Below, one piece after another: positions 36,775 to 49,700 of a stretch of 64,000 bases of DNA. Numbering within the stretch: the stretch's first letter is position 1; every line of letters begins with the position of its first letter. This stretch comes from Silurus meridionalis (lineage: Eukaryota; Chordata; Actinopteri; Siluriformes; Siluridae). The stretch spans positions 15,072,990-15,136,989 of the forward strand of contig NC_060892.1 of NCBI RefSeq assembly GCF_014805685.1. The letters are read 5' to 3'. The translations under genes were made by a program, and so were the position numbers. The notes beneath the pieces are model-generated. The model was not told the origin of the DNA. It saw only the letters and a list, made by a program, of their open reading frames with translations, and did not search any database.

Positions 36775-36945
36775 TCTATTCCAGCATGACAATGCCCCTA
36801 TGCGTAAAGCATGAAGCTTCATAGAGCGTTATGGTTAAAGTGGAAGAACTCGAATGTCCTGCACAAGATCTCAAACCCCTTTGGGATGAAAGGGAACACT
36901 AATGGCACCATCAGGTGTCCATATACTTTTAGCCAAATTGTGTAG
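36775..36945 (+). mobile_element. Tc1-like transposon-derived repeat (short remnant)
   Basis: Contains TTCCAGCATGACAATGCCCC and the common repeat end CCATATACTTTTAGCCAAAT. Same family as the copies at 8216, 20405, 57595 and 62995. Confidence 0.6.
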
Positions 36946-37357
36946 AGATATAGATTGTGTATGGCTACATATTTCATAATTTGCCTAACGCAGCAGTAAA
37001 TGAATAAATTAATAAATATACATTTATATTTATTAAATAAAAACTAGTCAAATAAAGCAAATGTCAAATAGAGGCATTAGACACATACGCATATATGTCT
37101 GGATCAAAATTTTAACAGGTGAAATATATTTTGTTAAAAAAAACTTTACCCTTAAATCCTTGTCTGAGATCCATCTCTGACTGAGCATGCTTTTACCTCA
37201 GATTGTATTCTCACTGCTACATACAAAAGCAATTCATAAACACAATGTGAGTCCATTAGACCTTCAGCACAATAGAAACACAGTCCTTTGTTGCTAAGTA
37301 AATGATCAGGTAGGTGGGCTTAGGATTTATGGTTTTTGCCCTGACATCACCATGCGT

Positions 37358-37364
37358 TATAAAA
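37358..37364 (+). promoter_or_regulatory. TATA box, pkd1l2
   Basis: TATAAAA 40 bp upstream of the pkd1l2 ATG (37404). If used, the 5' leader would be only about 10-20 nt unless the ATG at 37410 is the start. Confidence 0.45.
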
Positions 37365-37403
37365 TGTCAAAACAACACACTGCTGATTTTAGTGTCTGGG
37401 TAA

Positions 37404-40400
37404 ATGAAGATGGAGAGACATTGTCTCTTTGCTTTCCAGCTTTTGTTGGCACTCAGTTTCACCACAGTAGAAATTGCTGTGGGGTTCACAAATACAGGGT
37501 TCTGCCAAAACAACCAAACTGGCTATAATGGCTCTTGTTATGAGTTTGTAGCTCAGCAGCAAAGCTTTATTGGTGCTCAGGCTGGATGTGAGCGCAGCGG
37601 AGGACATCTAGCCTTTATCCGCAATGAACAAACACAGAGCTTTCTTCAGCAAAATTTAAAAGCACAGTACAATGGTACTGTGAACAACTGGTGGCTGGGG
37701 TTCGTGTCTGCATCCTTCAACCTGAACTCGAGCACTACTGGTGAGATAATGTTGATAATGCTGGATATAATTAATCCTAAACTATTTGTAGTGCTTTCCG
37801 CACCATTTTATGCTTTCGAATCGCAGTGATACTGCATCTAATCTTGCTTTTTTTATTATCACACTGTTTTGTTCCACCATTTAACATAAACATATAAACA
37901 TATTTTCTTTATGATGGAGTAAATTATGTTTGCAATATAATGTGTATTTAAATATGTGTATGAACAAGTGCACATGTGGTGCAATGTATTACATTATCAA
38001 ATAGCTGTGGTACAAATAGTAGCACATATTAGGAAACTGCAAATGAATACAGGAAAGAATAAAGAGACGTGTAGGTGTAAAGAAAAGAAATAGCAGATGT
38101 AATCCTAAACTAGTTATTGTACATTCTGCACAGTATGTATTTTTGTGTAGATCTTCTGTAGTATATTCAAACAAATAAATAACCTATGCTATATATTTTG
38201 TGAAGGAATAACATTTCTAGGTGTAGGTCTAGATAGAAATAAAACAATATATACTGTTTATACAGATTCTGGATCCCAAAGTTGGGTCTGTGATATATAA
38301 CCTGGCCGTTTTCTATTGTAAAAATGCTTTATAAAATTAATTAACCTATATGCCTGGTTCAGTGACCTCAATGTGGTTCAGTTCAAATGATAACTCAAAA
38401 GCCTATCAACTTCTAAACATGAATGTAAAATTTATTAATTTAATCTTAAGAGACTTTAATGTGTTCTCTCAAAGGAACGTTCAGCGATAAAAAAGCTCTA
38501 ATAATTAAACATACAAACAAACATATTTAAATAACTGTCTGACTATTTGAATGAAGCAAGTGCGATATTATTTACTAAATACACCAAAAACATGGCTAAA
38601 TAATCATTTAAAATAATTTGATTTTTGTGAATTGATCTTCAGGAATTTGTGATGATGAACCTGAAATGGTTGTTCAAAGAGTGAAATGTTAATACAGATT
38701 ACAATTTAGTTTATTAGTGATTAAGGTATAGTAGGCTGAGATTATTTTCTAAAAATGTGTAGAAGTTATTTGAAACATTTTGGTAGGTTGTTATAATGGA
38801 AATGTTACATGTTATTGTAATGGCTTTATGTACACACACATATATTTTTTTAATATCACTGTAATATAAATAGAAACTCTAAAGCTGTAAATCTAAGAAA
38901 ACCAAATAATTAATCTAAATGTCTATTATTTTCCAAAACTGCATTCAGGACTGATGTAATTACTTAATGAGACTAAAAAAAAAGAAAAACTAAATGCTCT
39001 ATCTTATAGATCGGTTATCCTGGCTGGATGGATCTAAAACAAATTACTCTAACCAGCTTGGGGAAAGCCTGCTTGGCATTGGCTGTGGGTACATCTCTCC
39101 AGAAAACAATTTTCAGTGGGAAGTAACAGGGGATTGTAACCAGGGATTCTTTTATATCTGCGAGTTCGGTTAGTACAGCAATCTTTATTCTCTTTATGTG
39201 ATGTTATGTGATGCAAAAATGAATTAGCTTTATTGTGGCAGTTGTATTTATTGTATTTAAATGTGATAGAAACTAAGCTGCTGTTGAGAGAAAATGTATT
39301 TTCAGCTCATATTCATATTCAGATTATGTCTAGTTTAACAAACAAAGCACATTTTATATGGAGTGTATTTTCATTTTTTGCTTTTGTTCAGAGTTGGGAC
39401 AGAGTCTAGTCTGTGTGGACAACCAAGCAGTGCTAAGCTGTGACTCTGGTAAGGTCATACAGATTGATGAGGGCTTCTATGGAAGGCAAACAGCATACTA
39501 CTGCAAAGCCAACCAAACTCTCTTAACTGTCACAACTGTACTGGAAGGGTGCAGTTGGCAGAATGTGCTGAATGAAGTATCAGGTATGTCCTTTTGAACC
39601 AGTCCACAGAGCAAAATAAAGTTTACTGAACATTCTTAAAAAAATAATTATCAAATGGTACTTTACCCTAAACAGGATGATAGACAAATGTCACTTTATT
39701 TTTTCCAAAGACACACACTCAAAATTTTTTTCATGCTGAAAAATTTGGCTGATGTTTAATTCAATTAGATTTGATTTCAATAGCATGTTTAAAAATGGAC
39801 ATTGTCCTAAAGCTCATGTTCGTTTGTTCTGGAGTTCATGCGTATCCATTCGTGTCGAATTACACTCATACAGCATGGATTTTAAAACAAACCATTATAC
39901 AAATATACAAATAAATACCCATTATACAGATACCTGTATAAAGGGATTATCTAGGGATTTTGTCTTCAAACAAAAAAGTGAGACACAAAAACGTCAACGC
40001 TAATAGGCCACAAAAAATGCCATTTCCAGTTTTAAGAGAAAGCTTTTAAAGTCAAATATTTACCTGTGATGTTTGCTTTTAGACTATTGTTTTAGCAAGC
40101 AGTGATGATTAATGTATTGACTTTTAAAGGAGTATGCATTTTAGCTATTGTCCTCCATCATATCCAGTGTGTACTGAAAGATTGTATGTCTATTTAATTC
40201 ATAGGATACTGCAATGGTCATCCAGCATGTCAACTTCGTGCAGATACACCAGCCTTTGGACAGCCTTGTCCAGAATTTGGAAGTTACCTGTCTATAAAAT
40301 ATCACTGCAGAGATGGTTAGAGCCCTATTTTCATATATATATATATACAGCGCGGGTAAAATAAGTATTGGGCACGTCACAATTTTTCACAGTAAATATA

Positions 40401-40690
40401 TTTTTAAAGGTGCTATTAACATGAAATCTTTTTATCAGATGTTGGTAACAACCCATGCAATGCACACATGCAAAGAAATCAAACCATAGATGTCCATAAA
40501 TTTTATAAAAGTTATGTGTAATAATGTGAAATGACACAGGGAAAAAGTATTGAACACGATGTATTTAATAATTTGTACAAAAGCCTGTTGGTAATGACAG
40601 CTTCAAGACTCCTCCTGTATGGAGAAACTAGTTGCGTGTGATTTTGGCCCATTCTTATACACTCAATGCCAGCACTGTTATTTCTACTAC

Positions 40691-40732
<42 letters not shown>

Positions 40733-43700
40733 CATTATTATTGCGACTTGAATTGCATAAATTTTACATTACATCATGTTTAGAATTTTTTTTGTATCAC
40801 TGATTCTTTGTTTTTTATGTAGAACCCAATTTATCAGCAGGAAATGCAGACAATAGCAATTCGCAGGTAGAAAATGGTTCAAATTAATATTTGATAAATT
40901 ATGCCTAATCACATTACAAAATGTGTTTCTCGTTCTCTAACCCCCTTTATTTTTTTTTTTATTTAAAGTATAATGGGAATTTATTGGATCGATCAGTGAA
41001 TTATTGCTCTTGCAAAGACCTACATGACAGCTGTAAAGGTGATGTTAAAATCAAGTAAGACACTGGGCTATTATTTATTTATTTATTTATTTATACTTTT
41101 TTTTTAAAACTATTGTTGTTTGTTTTTATGACGTATTCATTCATGATATTCACTCATTTACTTAAATGTTCATTTATTTATTTATTCTTTCCCTCTGTCA
41201 CTTCTATCATTTTTCATGTCACATTACTGTATGTGTGAGGATAATGGTATATGCATTGTAATTGTAATCCTCCATCATTGTAGCTATAATCCTACTACCT
41301 ATAATTATTTAAATCCATTTGTATTTAAAATCACTTCCCTTTGCAAAGAAAAAATCTTTACTGTAATTCCTTTTTTTTAGATGTGTGAAAAACTGTAATA
41401 AGGTAGATACCAGCAGGAATGTGACACTACAAATAGATCCTAATGATTTGAAAAATCCTCAGTGGTATTATGTACAGACGGGTGGTCCAGTAAGTTTTTA
41501 CAAAAAAACAATAAGTTTAATTACATTTTTGTAATTACTTAATTAATTTCACTATAAAAATAATGATATAATATAAACAATATATAATAGAGCTATTTAA
41601 GGATTTCTGTAAATCTTTATAATAATGTTAGATGCTGCTTTGGCTTTTATAATAGCTATATAACAGCTAGCCCACTTGTATTACATTTACTATATGCCAT
41701 TTTATTATTGTTTTTTTTAAGGTTTCCGAGTATCCATGCGACAATAAGAAAAACTGTGTTATGATTCTGAGTCAAAATCTCGGATATGGCAACTATTTGA
41801 ATGTTACAGTTGAATTATTGCAAACCATTGGGGATGGCCTCACTATTGTATTAAAAGGTATTAAAAGGTTCTACAAAATGTTGTTTGTTTGTTTGTTTGT
41901 TTTGTTTTGTTTTTCCTAATTATTATGAGCAACTATTTATTCTGTTTTTTGCAGGTACTGAAAAAAATGATCTTGGTTATGGTTGCTACATAGTTCAACT
42001 CGAAGGAACCACCACACCATCTGTAACCACAACCCGTAGTTCAACCAAAAAACCAACACAATCAACCACAACTAAATCCACCACCACACTATCTCCATGT
42101 ATAGCAGAGCTACCAACACCCAATTGTATAATTTCCCCTCCTGATGGGGATATCTTCACTCCTTTCACAGTCAATTGCTTCATAATACCGGAGTTTTGCT
42201 GTTCTGGACTTTGCTTGTTTACCATGAGAAACTCTAAAGGTGAAATCAGATATGTTTTAAATAATAAATGCTCAAAACCAGTTGTTATACGTGTAAGAAT
42301 GATGACATTTTTATCCTGTTTCCACAGGTCTTTATTTGGGTAGTAACAATTTGGGGGTCATGACAAACCTGTTTCTGCCTCAAGGTAGCACTCAGCTGAC
42401 CATCACTATTAAGAATAGTGCTAGTCAGAGTGTCAGCACTGAACTTCTCGTTCATGTCAGTCTTTAAGCATTACATTTTAACAAATTAATTGATTAGTTT
42501 GTTTTTGACCATTTCTAAAAATTCTTGAGACACTATATACCTTTTCATTTCAGGTAACAAACAGAAATACCACTCTCAAGGATGTTATGTCAGACGCTGT
42601 AGCTATGCAAAAAAATGGCACAATTTCACCTGCCAATCTGGCTCAGATTTTTGGGAACATTCATGATCAGATGAACAGCAATTATACTGAAGATGATAAA
42701 AAAAAGGTAGCAACAATGCTTTCTGCTTTCATACAGATGTTTAAATGCATGTATAACCATCATTATAACCAAGTTTCTACTTCTGTTATAATTCTGATAT
42801 TAGCCTCCCTTCTGTACTTTACCTCTATTCTTTTTTTCTAAAGCTGGTGCAGAACATATCTAAAGCTTTGTGTGATGCGGTGGCGCAGGGAAATACAACC
42901 TTTCCCCCTGTGGATACACAAATAATTTCTTCCACGATCCTGAGCCTTGTAACGAATGAAAATCAGCTGACGTCTAACTCTAAGGTACTGACTGTGAACA
43001 TTTTGCAAGTTTGTAGTACTTTTAACTTTAACTGTTTTAATCTGTATTTTTTCTTCACAGGGGTCCACAAGCTGTGTTCTTGAAAGTATTAGTAAGAATG
43101 CAAAGTTTTCATTAGATGGTTATGATACAGTGAACAGTGCAGCTGCAACTTTTGTTAATTCAGTCAGTATTCTCCTCAAAGTTTCTGACAGCAACCAACA
43201 GGTACCAACAACAAGCACCCAACCTGAAAAAAAATAAATAAATAAAAAGAGTGATGTGATAAACAGAGATTCTAACTGATGTATCTTCATTTCCAGACTT
43301 CTGAATCATTACTCAGGACACTGGACCAAGTGCAAAATGCCATGCTCTCGAATAAGGCAATAAACACAGAGCCAATAATTCTCAATTCTCCACTGATTAG
43401 TCTGTATGTGAACAGGTAAGAGTGTGCTAAAACCAATTTAGAAAAATACAAAAGACATTTCTTAAACACATGTCAGAAGGTATGTGATAATGGAAACAGT
43501 CACAAACAGATGCAGGAAGGTACAGTTTCAATAAAGGTTACGGACAGATTCAATCTACCATCAACAACCAGTGATTTACTTTTACAGGATCAGAGAATAA
43601 AAGCAAAATAAATCAATAAGTTGAGTTGGTAAATGCAAATGAAACAGTGTTAGTGAGAGCATATACTTTGCAATCACTTTCCTTATTGAGAGTCTCCTTT

Positions 43701-46700
43701 AAAGTGTGTGTGTGTGGGTGTTGTGTGTTTCTGTGATTAAGCAAGTGTAAAAAGTTTAAATGTGTACAATAGGTGATTGTTCTGAGAGTTGTAGTCTGAA
43801 ATTAGAGTTTCTGTGGTGCCCTGCAATGGACTGGTGTCACATCAACCAGTAATATGGTCACTACAAACCTGACCATATTATAAAGTATTTAATGAATGAG
43901 CAAATGTATGAATGAATAAATAAAAATAAAAAAGAATGAATGAACTGATGAATATGAGTTAATGATTGAAACATGTAACGAATCTATCAGTTGTAATCAG
44001 CATCCTTGTAGCAAGGGTACAAAATGCATGCAGTTAAAGTCAAATGGATAATCCTTATCAAAAAGACAAAAACAGAGAGTAAAAATCAGAAAGTTCAACA
44101 AAATATAATTTTGGTTAGAAACAATGTTTTTTTCTTTAATGACAATAATGCATGATAAGACTTCACAGCTCTGCAAAGATACAACAATGTAAAGGGAACA
44201 TGGTACAGGTAAACCAGTGACAGTACAAAACCAGACACAATATGAGAAATGAAATAACTAAATTTACAAGAAAACTTAACATCCTTTGCTACTGTAAAAG
44301 GACTGAATTGTTCTGATGTCAGCATGTAAAGTTACTCTGTATGTCAAAAATATCAAGGGGGGATGCAGAACATAAGATCTGTGACAGTGATTTGTTTGTT
44401 TTTATTTCCTTTTTTAGACTGACCCCAGACAATCTCAGTAAGTCCCAGATCAGCTCTGGGGACAATTCAGCTGCCTTCTCACTTCCATCTTCAGTTACTG
44501 GTCTAATTCCATCAAATGAGACAGTGGATATGCGTGCAAGTTTTTATTCCCTTTTTTATTATCCTCCTCTTTTACAATTATATTCATGACTGGTGGTTAT
44601 ATAAGGCTATATTTCTATGCATAAAATCAGCAAACATTTATTGACAAAAAATAAAGAAATGTGTAGACTTTTTAAAGATTTTCAGATTTAGAGTTTCTCA
44701 TTATCTTGTATATGTCAAAGCAAAAACAATTAAACTAAGATCTTTTCATAATGTATGTCCTATTTTGTGACCACAGATGTTAAGCTTTGGGAAAAACCCT
44801 TTTGCTTGGAACAAAGAAGAGGATATAAGTGGAACAGTTGCAAGTCTCTCCCTTTCCAAGGATGATGGCTCTACTATTCAAGTGGAAAATCTCGACGAGG
44901 AAATAGAGGTATCAATCACATGTATCTCATAAGTCCTATGGTCAATGATGTCTTGATTGAAGTAAATAACTATTATTTCATGTTTGTGTTACTTAGCATT
45001 TAACTTTTCTTCAGGTTGCCTGCCTCTCATGTGTTTATATATTAATAAAAGTGGAATCGTAGAATGCTAACTTTAAATGTCTCCTAATTGTAAATACCTA
45101 ATTCAAAGGAGATTCATAAGTTTTAATGTCAAATTCAGTTCACAATCCAAGATTCTACGTTCAAAAAGATTAAAAACAGCAATAAACCGATTAATCCAGA
45201 CAAAACAAGGCAAGGGTCAAGAAAATAGATGTTCATGAGACTTATCCTAACAAGGACCAAGTATTATACAATTTACATAAAAGCTTTTAAATGTGTCTTT
45301 CTGGTTTAAGATTCTCTTACCAAGACTGGATGCTGTGGCTACAAACAAAACATTTCTGAACCTGACAAGTTACAGTACCATGGCCATCAATGTGACTGCT
45401 CCAAACATATCACTAGTGGTGAAACTGGAACCTTCAGATGAGACACCTTTGATGTTAAATCTGGGCTTTCAAAATTATCCAAATGACACCAATTATGTGG
45501 CAAAAATCCAATTGCCTCAACAAGAAGACTCACGAGGTGGAGTATTTAACAATTATTCATATAGAATGAAAGACAAAGAGCAGTCAAGAAGAAGATTTAT
45601 ATCTGTTTCTTCACAGAAGCCAACTATACATGGGTGCTGAACCCCAAGGATGTGGCATTAGTGGGAGTTTATTATCTTCTAGTGAGGCCTATTGTATCAC
45701 CAGGTGTGAATTCCACAAATGTAACAGTGTTTATCACATCGGTTGCTGCTACATGCAAGTACTGGAATGAGAAGGAAAGCAGCTGGAGTGAAAGTGGCTG
45801 TAGGGTGAGTTAAATGACAAATTGACATGCCTGTGTTTTATGATTTAACAAGGTATGTTTTACATGAATATCAACTATAATGGAAATATTGGGGGAGTAT
45901 TTCCCTGAATAATCACCTGAATTGACAGTCACTGATAAGCTGTATGATTCTACAGGTTGGACTAGAAAGAAGTCTTGCTGCTCGATTTTTCCTTATTCTG
46001 TGTACTTTTCTCATAATTGTTAGTGATGCTGTTGTGCACAGTAACACCAAATTGCAAATTATAATTTTCTTAATTATGTTTATTAACACCAAAAACATCC
46101 GTTGTTATCCCATTTGAACCAGCTGTCTTTGATTGCTTACTGGAAACTAGTAGACAATACTCTATGAGTTCGAACCAAGCTCTTGTTGTTCTTATGAGTT
46201 AGTCTAATTTTCAGGTTGGCCCTTACACCACATCACTGGTCACTCAGTGCCTGTGCACTCACCTGACAGCTTTTGGGAGCTCATTCTTTGTCATGCCCAA
46301 CACGGTCGACGTGTCTCGCACTGCAGAGCTTTTTTCCTCATTTGCCAACAATCCTGTGGTAGTGTGTTTTGTTGGTGCCATTTTCCTGGCGTACATTATA
46401 GCAGCAATATGGGCACGCAGAAAAGATCTTCAGGATAAAATAAAGGTATAACTGCCAATAAAGTGTCTTAACATTTAAGCATAACCAATAAATCATTTAA
46501 AACACAATGTAAATATTGTTCTGTCCTGGCTTCATGTTTAAGGTGAGAATCACAGTGCTGGAAGATAATGACCCATTGGCTGATTATCGTTACTTAGTGG
46601 CTGTCACCACTGGGCATCGCCACGGAGCTGCCACTACATCTCACGTCAGTATTCCCATTTCTATGTTCACTCAAAGCAGCAGTCCTGTTATTGCATTATA

Positions 46701-49700
46701 AATGTTTCATTTGTATTTTCATACCTACAGGTTACACTGACACTAACAGGCACTGTTTGGGAGAGTAAGCCCCATCATTTGACTGATCCAGAAAAAATTG
46801 TGTTTACTAGGGGAGGGGTGGACATATTTATGCTCACCACTCCTTTCTCACTTGGAGACCTTCAAAGCATCAGGCTGTGGCATGACAACTCTGGGGAGCA
46901 ACCTGATTGGTAGAGTAGATGGATTTGTCTTGAGCATTCTTAAAGAAAAAAGTATACATATTAATTGTTGTTTCAGCAGCTAAAAAAATAAATAACATAA
47001 CACAAAAAGTTACTGACCAAAGTACTAACACTGGAGAATCTTTTCATAATGTTAAATAAACATAGCAATTTTTCAGTAATGATTCTTTTAATGAGTTTAT
47101 TTATAATCAAGTATATGTGTAGATTATGGATATTGTCCACTATATAAGTCCCTGTGAATGAGCTCTTACTGTAGAAATCATTGCAGAAATGCTGTATCTT
47201 GTTACTTACAGATGAAGATGTATATGTATGTAAAGCGATCGCTTATAGTCAATACACAATTTTTATTGATCAGGTATGTCAGTAAGGTGATGGTGCAGGA
47301 TCTGGAGACTGGACAAATATGGCATTTCTTGTGCAACTCATGGTTGGCTATTGATATAGGGGACTGCACTCTGGACAAGGTGTTCCCTGTAGCCTCTGAG
47401 AAGGATCTGAAAGGTTTCCAGTGAGTTGCAAAATTTTCTTTACAGAACATTTCTAAATACAGATCAGAGAGTATGGAGTTGTTCGAGGGGCACTGTACAA
47501 TGGCTGACGGGTAAATGAACCCCAGTTTTTAAACAAGCTGGGAAATGTGGGAATTTAGCTGTAATGTTTATGTGACAAATAAAGGCCTCTCCAAGTACCA
47601 CATGTTTAGGGTTCCTTTGAATCTCCTCTAAAATGGTTAAATTTGTATTTTTTTTTTACTTTGTGTCCAGTATTTCTCGGATAGTATAGTTCACCTTTAC
47701 TACAACCAAGATACTGTTTTATGAAGATGAATAAATTAATGAAAAGTTGGATAGTATTTAAATCTAGTCTTTCTTGATGCCCCTCTAGCAATGTTTTTTT
47801 CACAAAGACTGCAAAAGACTTGTGTGATGGCCACATCTGGTACTCTGTTGTAAATCGTCCTGCCAACAGTAATTTCACTCGAGTACAGCGTCTCTCTTGC
47901 TGTTTCTCCCTGCTCCTTTGCACCATGTTAACCAGCATCATGTTCTGGGGAGTACCCAAAAGCCCAGCTGAGCAAGACATGGAATTAGGTACTAAAATAT
48001 TAACACTGTTGATTGTTTCAATTAATTTATAAGCATTCTAGAAGCAAAATCTAACCACTTATTATGAGTAGTGGATGTATTTATATAAGTATTTGTTTTT
48101 TTACCTGAAGGCACTATCAAATTCAACATACAACAAGTGATGATCGGCTTCCAAAGTTCCATTATTATGTTCCCTGTCAACCTTTTAATTGTAAGCATAT
48201 TCAGAATGACCCGGTCACGGAAGAAGAAAGAAGTAGCAATAATTCAAGCATCCAAGTCCGAATCTTCCAAAGAGAAGAAAACACTTGCAGAGAGATGGCG
48301 CATTCAGACAGACATTACTTTTGAAATTGTTGTCAAAGTAGGTCTAGTTTTAGTAATCCTAATATCAAATGTTTAGTGATATTTATGTCTAATATGTAAT
48401 ACATTTGCCTAATATGGTTTATATAAAATGATTGTTTTTCAGGACATAAAGAAAATTGTCCGCAGCCTGGCCAGGGCAGTGAGGTGTCCGGTTCCAAATG
48501 CAGCAGAGGAATCTGAAACAACAGACATCAGCACTTTATTGTTTGCACTTGAAGACATTATTCGGCAGCAGAATTTCAGTCTTGCTAAATCTTATGTTGA
48601 AGATAGTGAAAATGATCAGTTCTTAGTATACAAGCTCTATCGGCACTATATTCATAAACAGATCCGCAATTTTGAAAAAGAGCTGAGGCTGATGTGTCCT
48701 TCACAATTTCCCAAGCAAGATGGCTACCTCCAGGCTGTGCTTCAAGTTCAACGTATAAAGCAGTTGCTAGAGCCTTATCTCTACTCCAACCCTATAGGCA
48801 ACGAGGTCCAGATCACTAGCCCTGAAGAAGAGAAAAAGAAAAAGTTTTATCAGAAAGGCTTACCCTGGTGGTTTGTGATAGTGGGTTGGATTCTCATTGC
48901 TGCTACCAGTGGTGTGTCTGGTTACTTCACAATGATGTACGGGCTGACATATGGAAAAGAGCGCTCCATCAGTTGGCTCATTTCCATCTCTGTGTCATTC
49001 TTCGAGAGTTTGTTCGTCACACAGCCTATAAAAGTAAGATGCACCTAAGTGATCATGGTTTTTTCCACCTGTTATCAGCTTTCACATTTGTCCTATAACT
49101 TTTATGTGGCAGGTCCTTGGATTTGCGATCTTCTTTGCTCTAGTGGTGAAAAGCATTCAAACTGAAGACGATAATTATTTTCGCCTATTGAAGGACTTGA
49201 CACTTACCTACTCAGGTACCTCTAGGATATAGTACAAACTTTAAACAAAGCACTGTATATCGTCTTCTCTATATAAGTTATGGTCCTTTCTACAGAGGAT
49301 CCTGATGATATACGCATTTCCAGAAGGGACAGCACAAGCAGGTTTTACCAGCCCCCTCCTCCTTCTGACATTGAGAAAATGAAGGAGAATCATGTAAAAA
49401 ATCTGAAAGCTATTGCATTATTCAAGGAAATTATCAGTAAGAGAAAATAAAGATATATTCTGTTTAATAACAGGATACAGAAAGAGCAGGCTGTTTAAAC
49501 ATTTTCTTTTCTCTGCAGTTTATTTGGCATTTCTGTGCGTACTACTCGTGGCTACATACGGTCAGCGTGATCCAAATGCCTATTATCTCACTCAGCACAT
49601 TCAACAAAGCTTCAGCAACGGTATCACTGACAGCATGACGGCTGGAGATGTGTTTAACTGGGCAAATAATGTCCTAATCAGCAACCTCTATGGACAACGT

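Larger units (their letters stand above)
35832..37357. other. Intergenic znf143-pkd1l2, divergent promoters
   Basis: The region between two divergently transcribed genes. The znf143 leader exon and promoter probably lie near 36400-36600, where the sequence is least AT-rich, but no splice pair could be fixed. It also holds a GATA microsatellite and a Tc1-like remnant. Confidence 0.45.
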
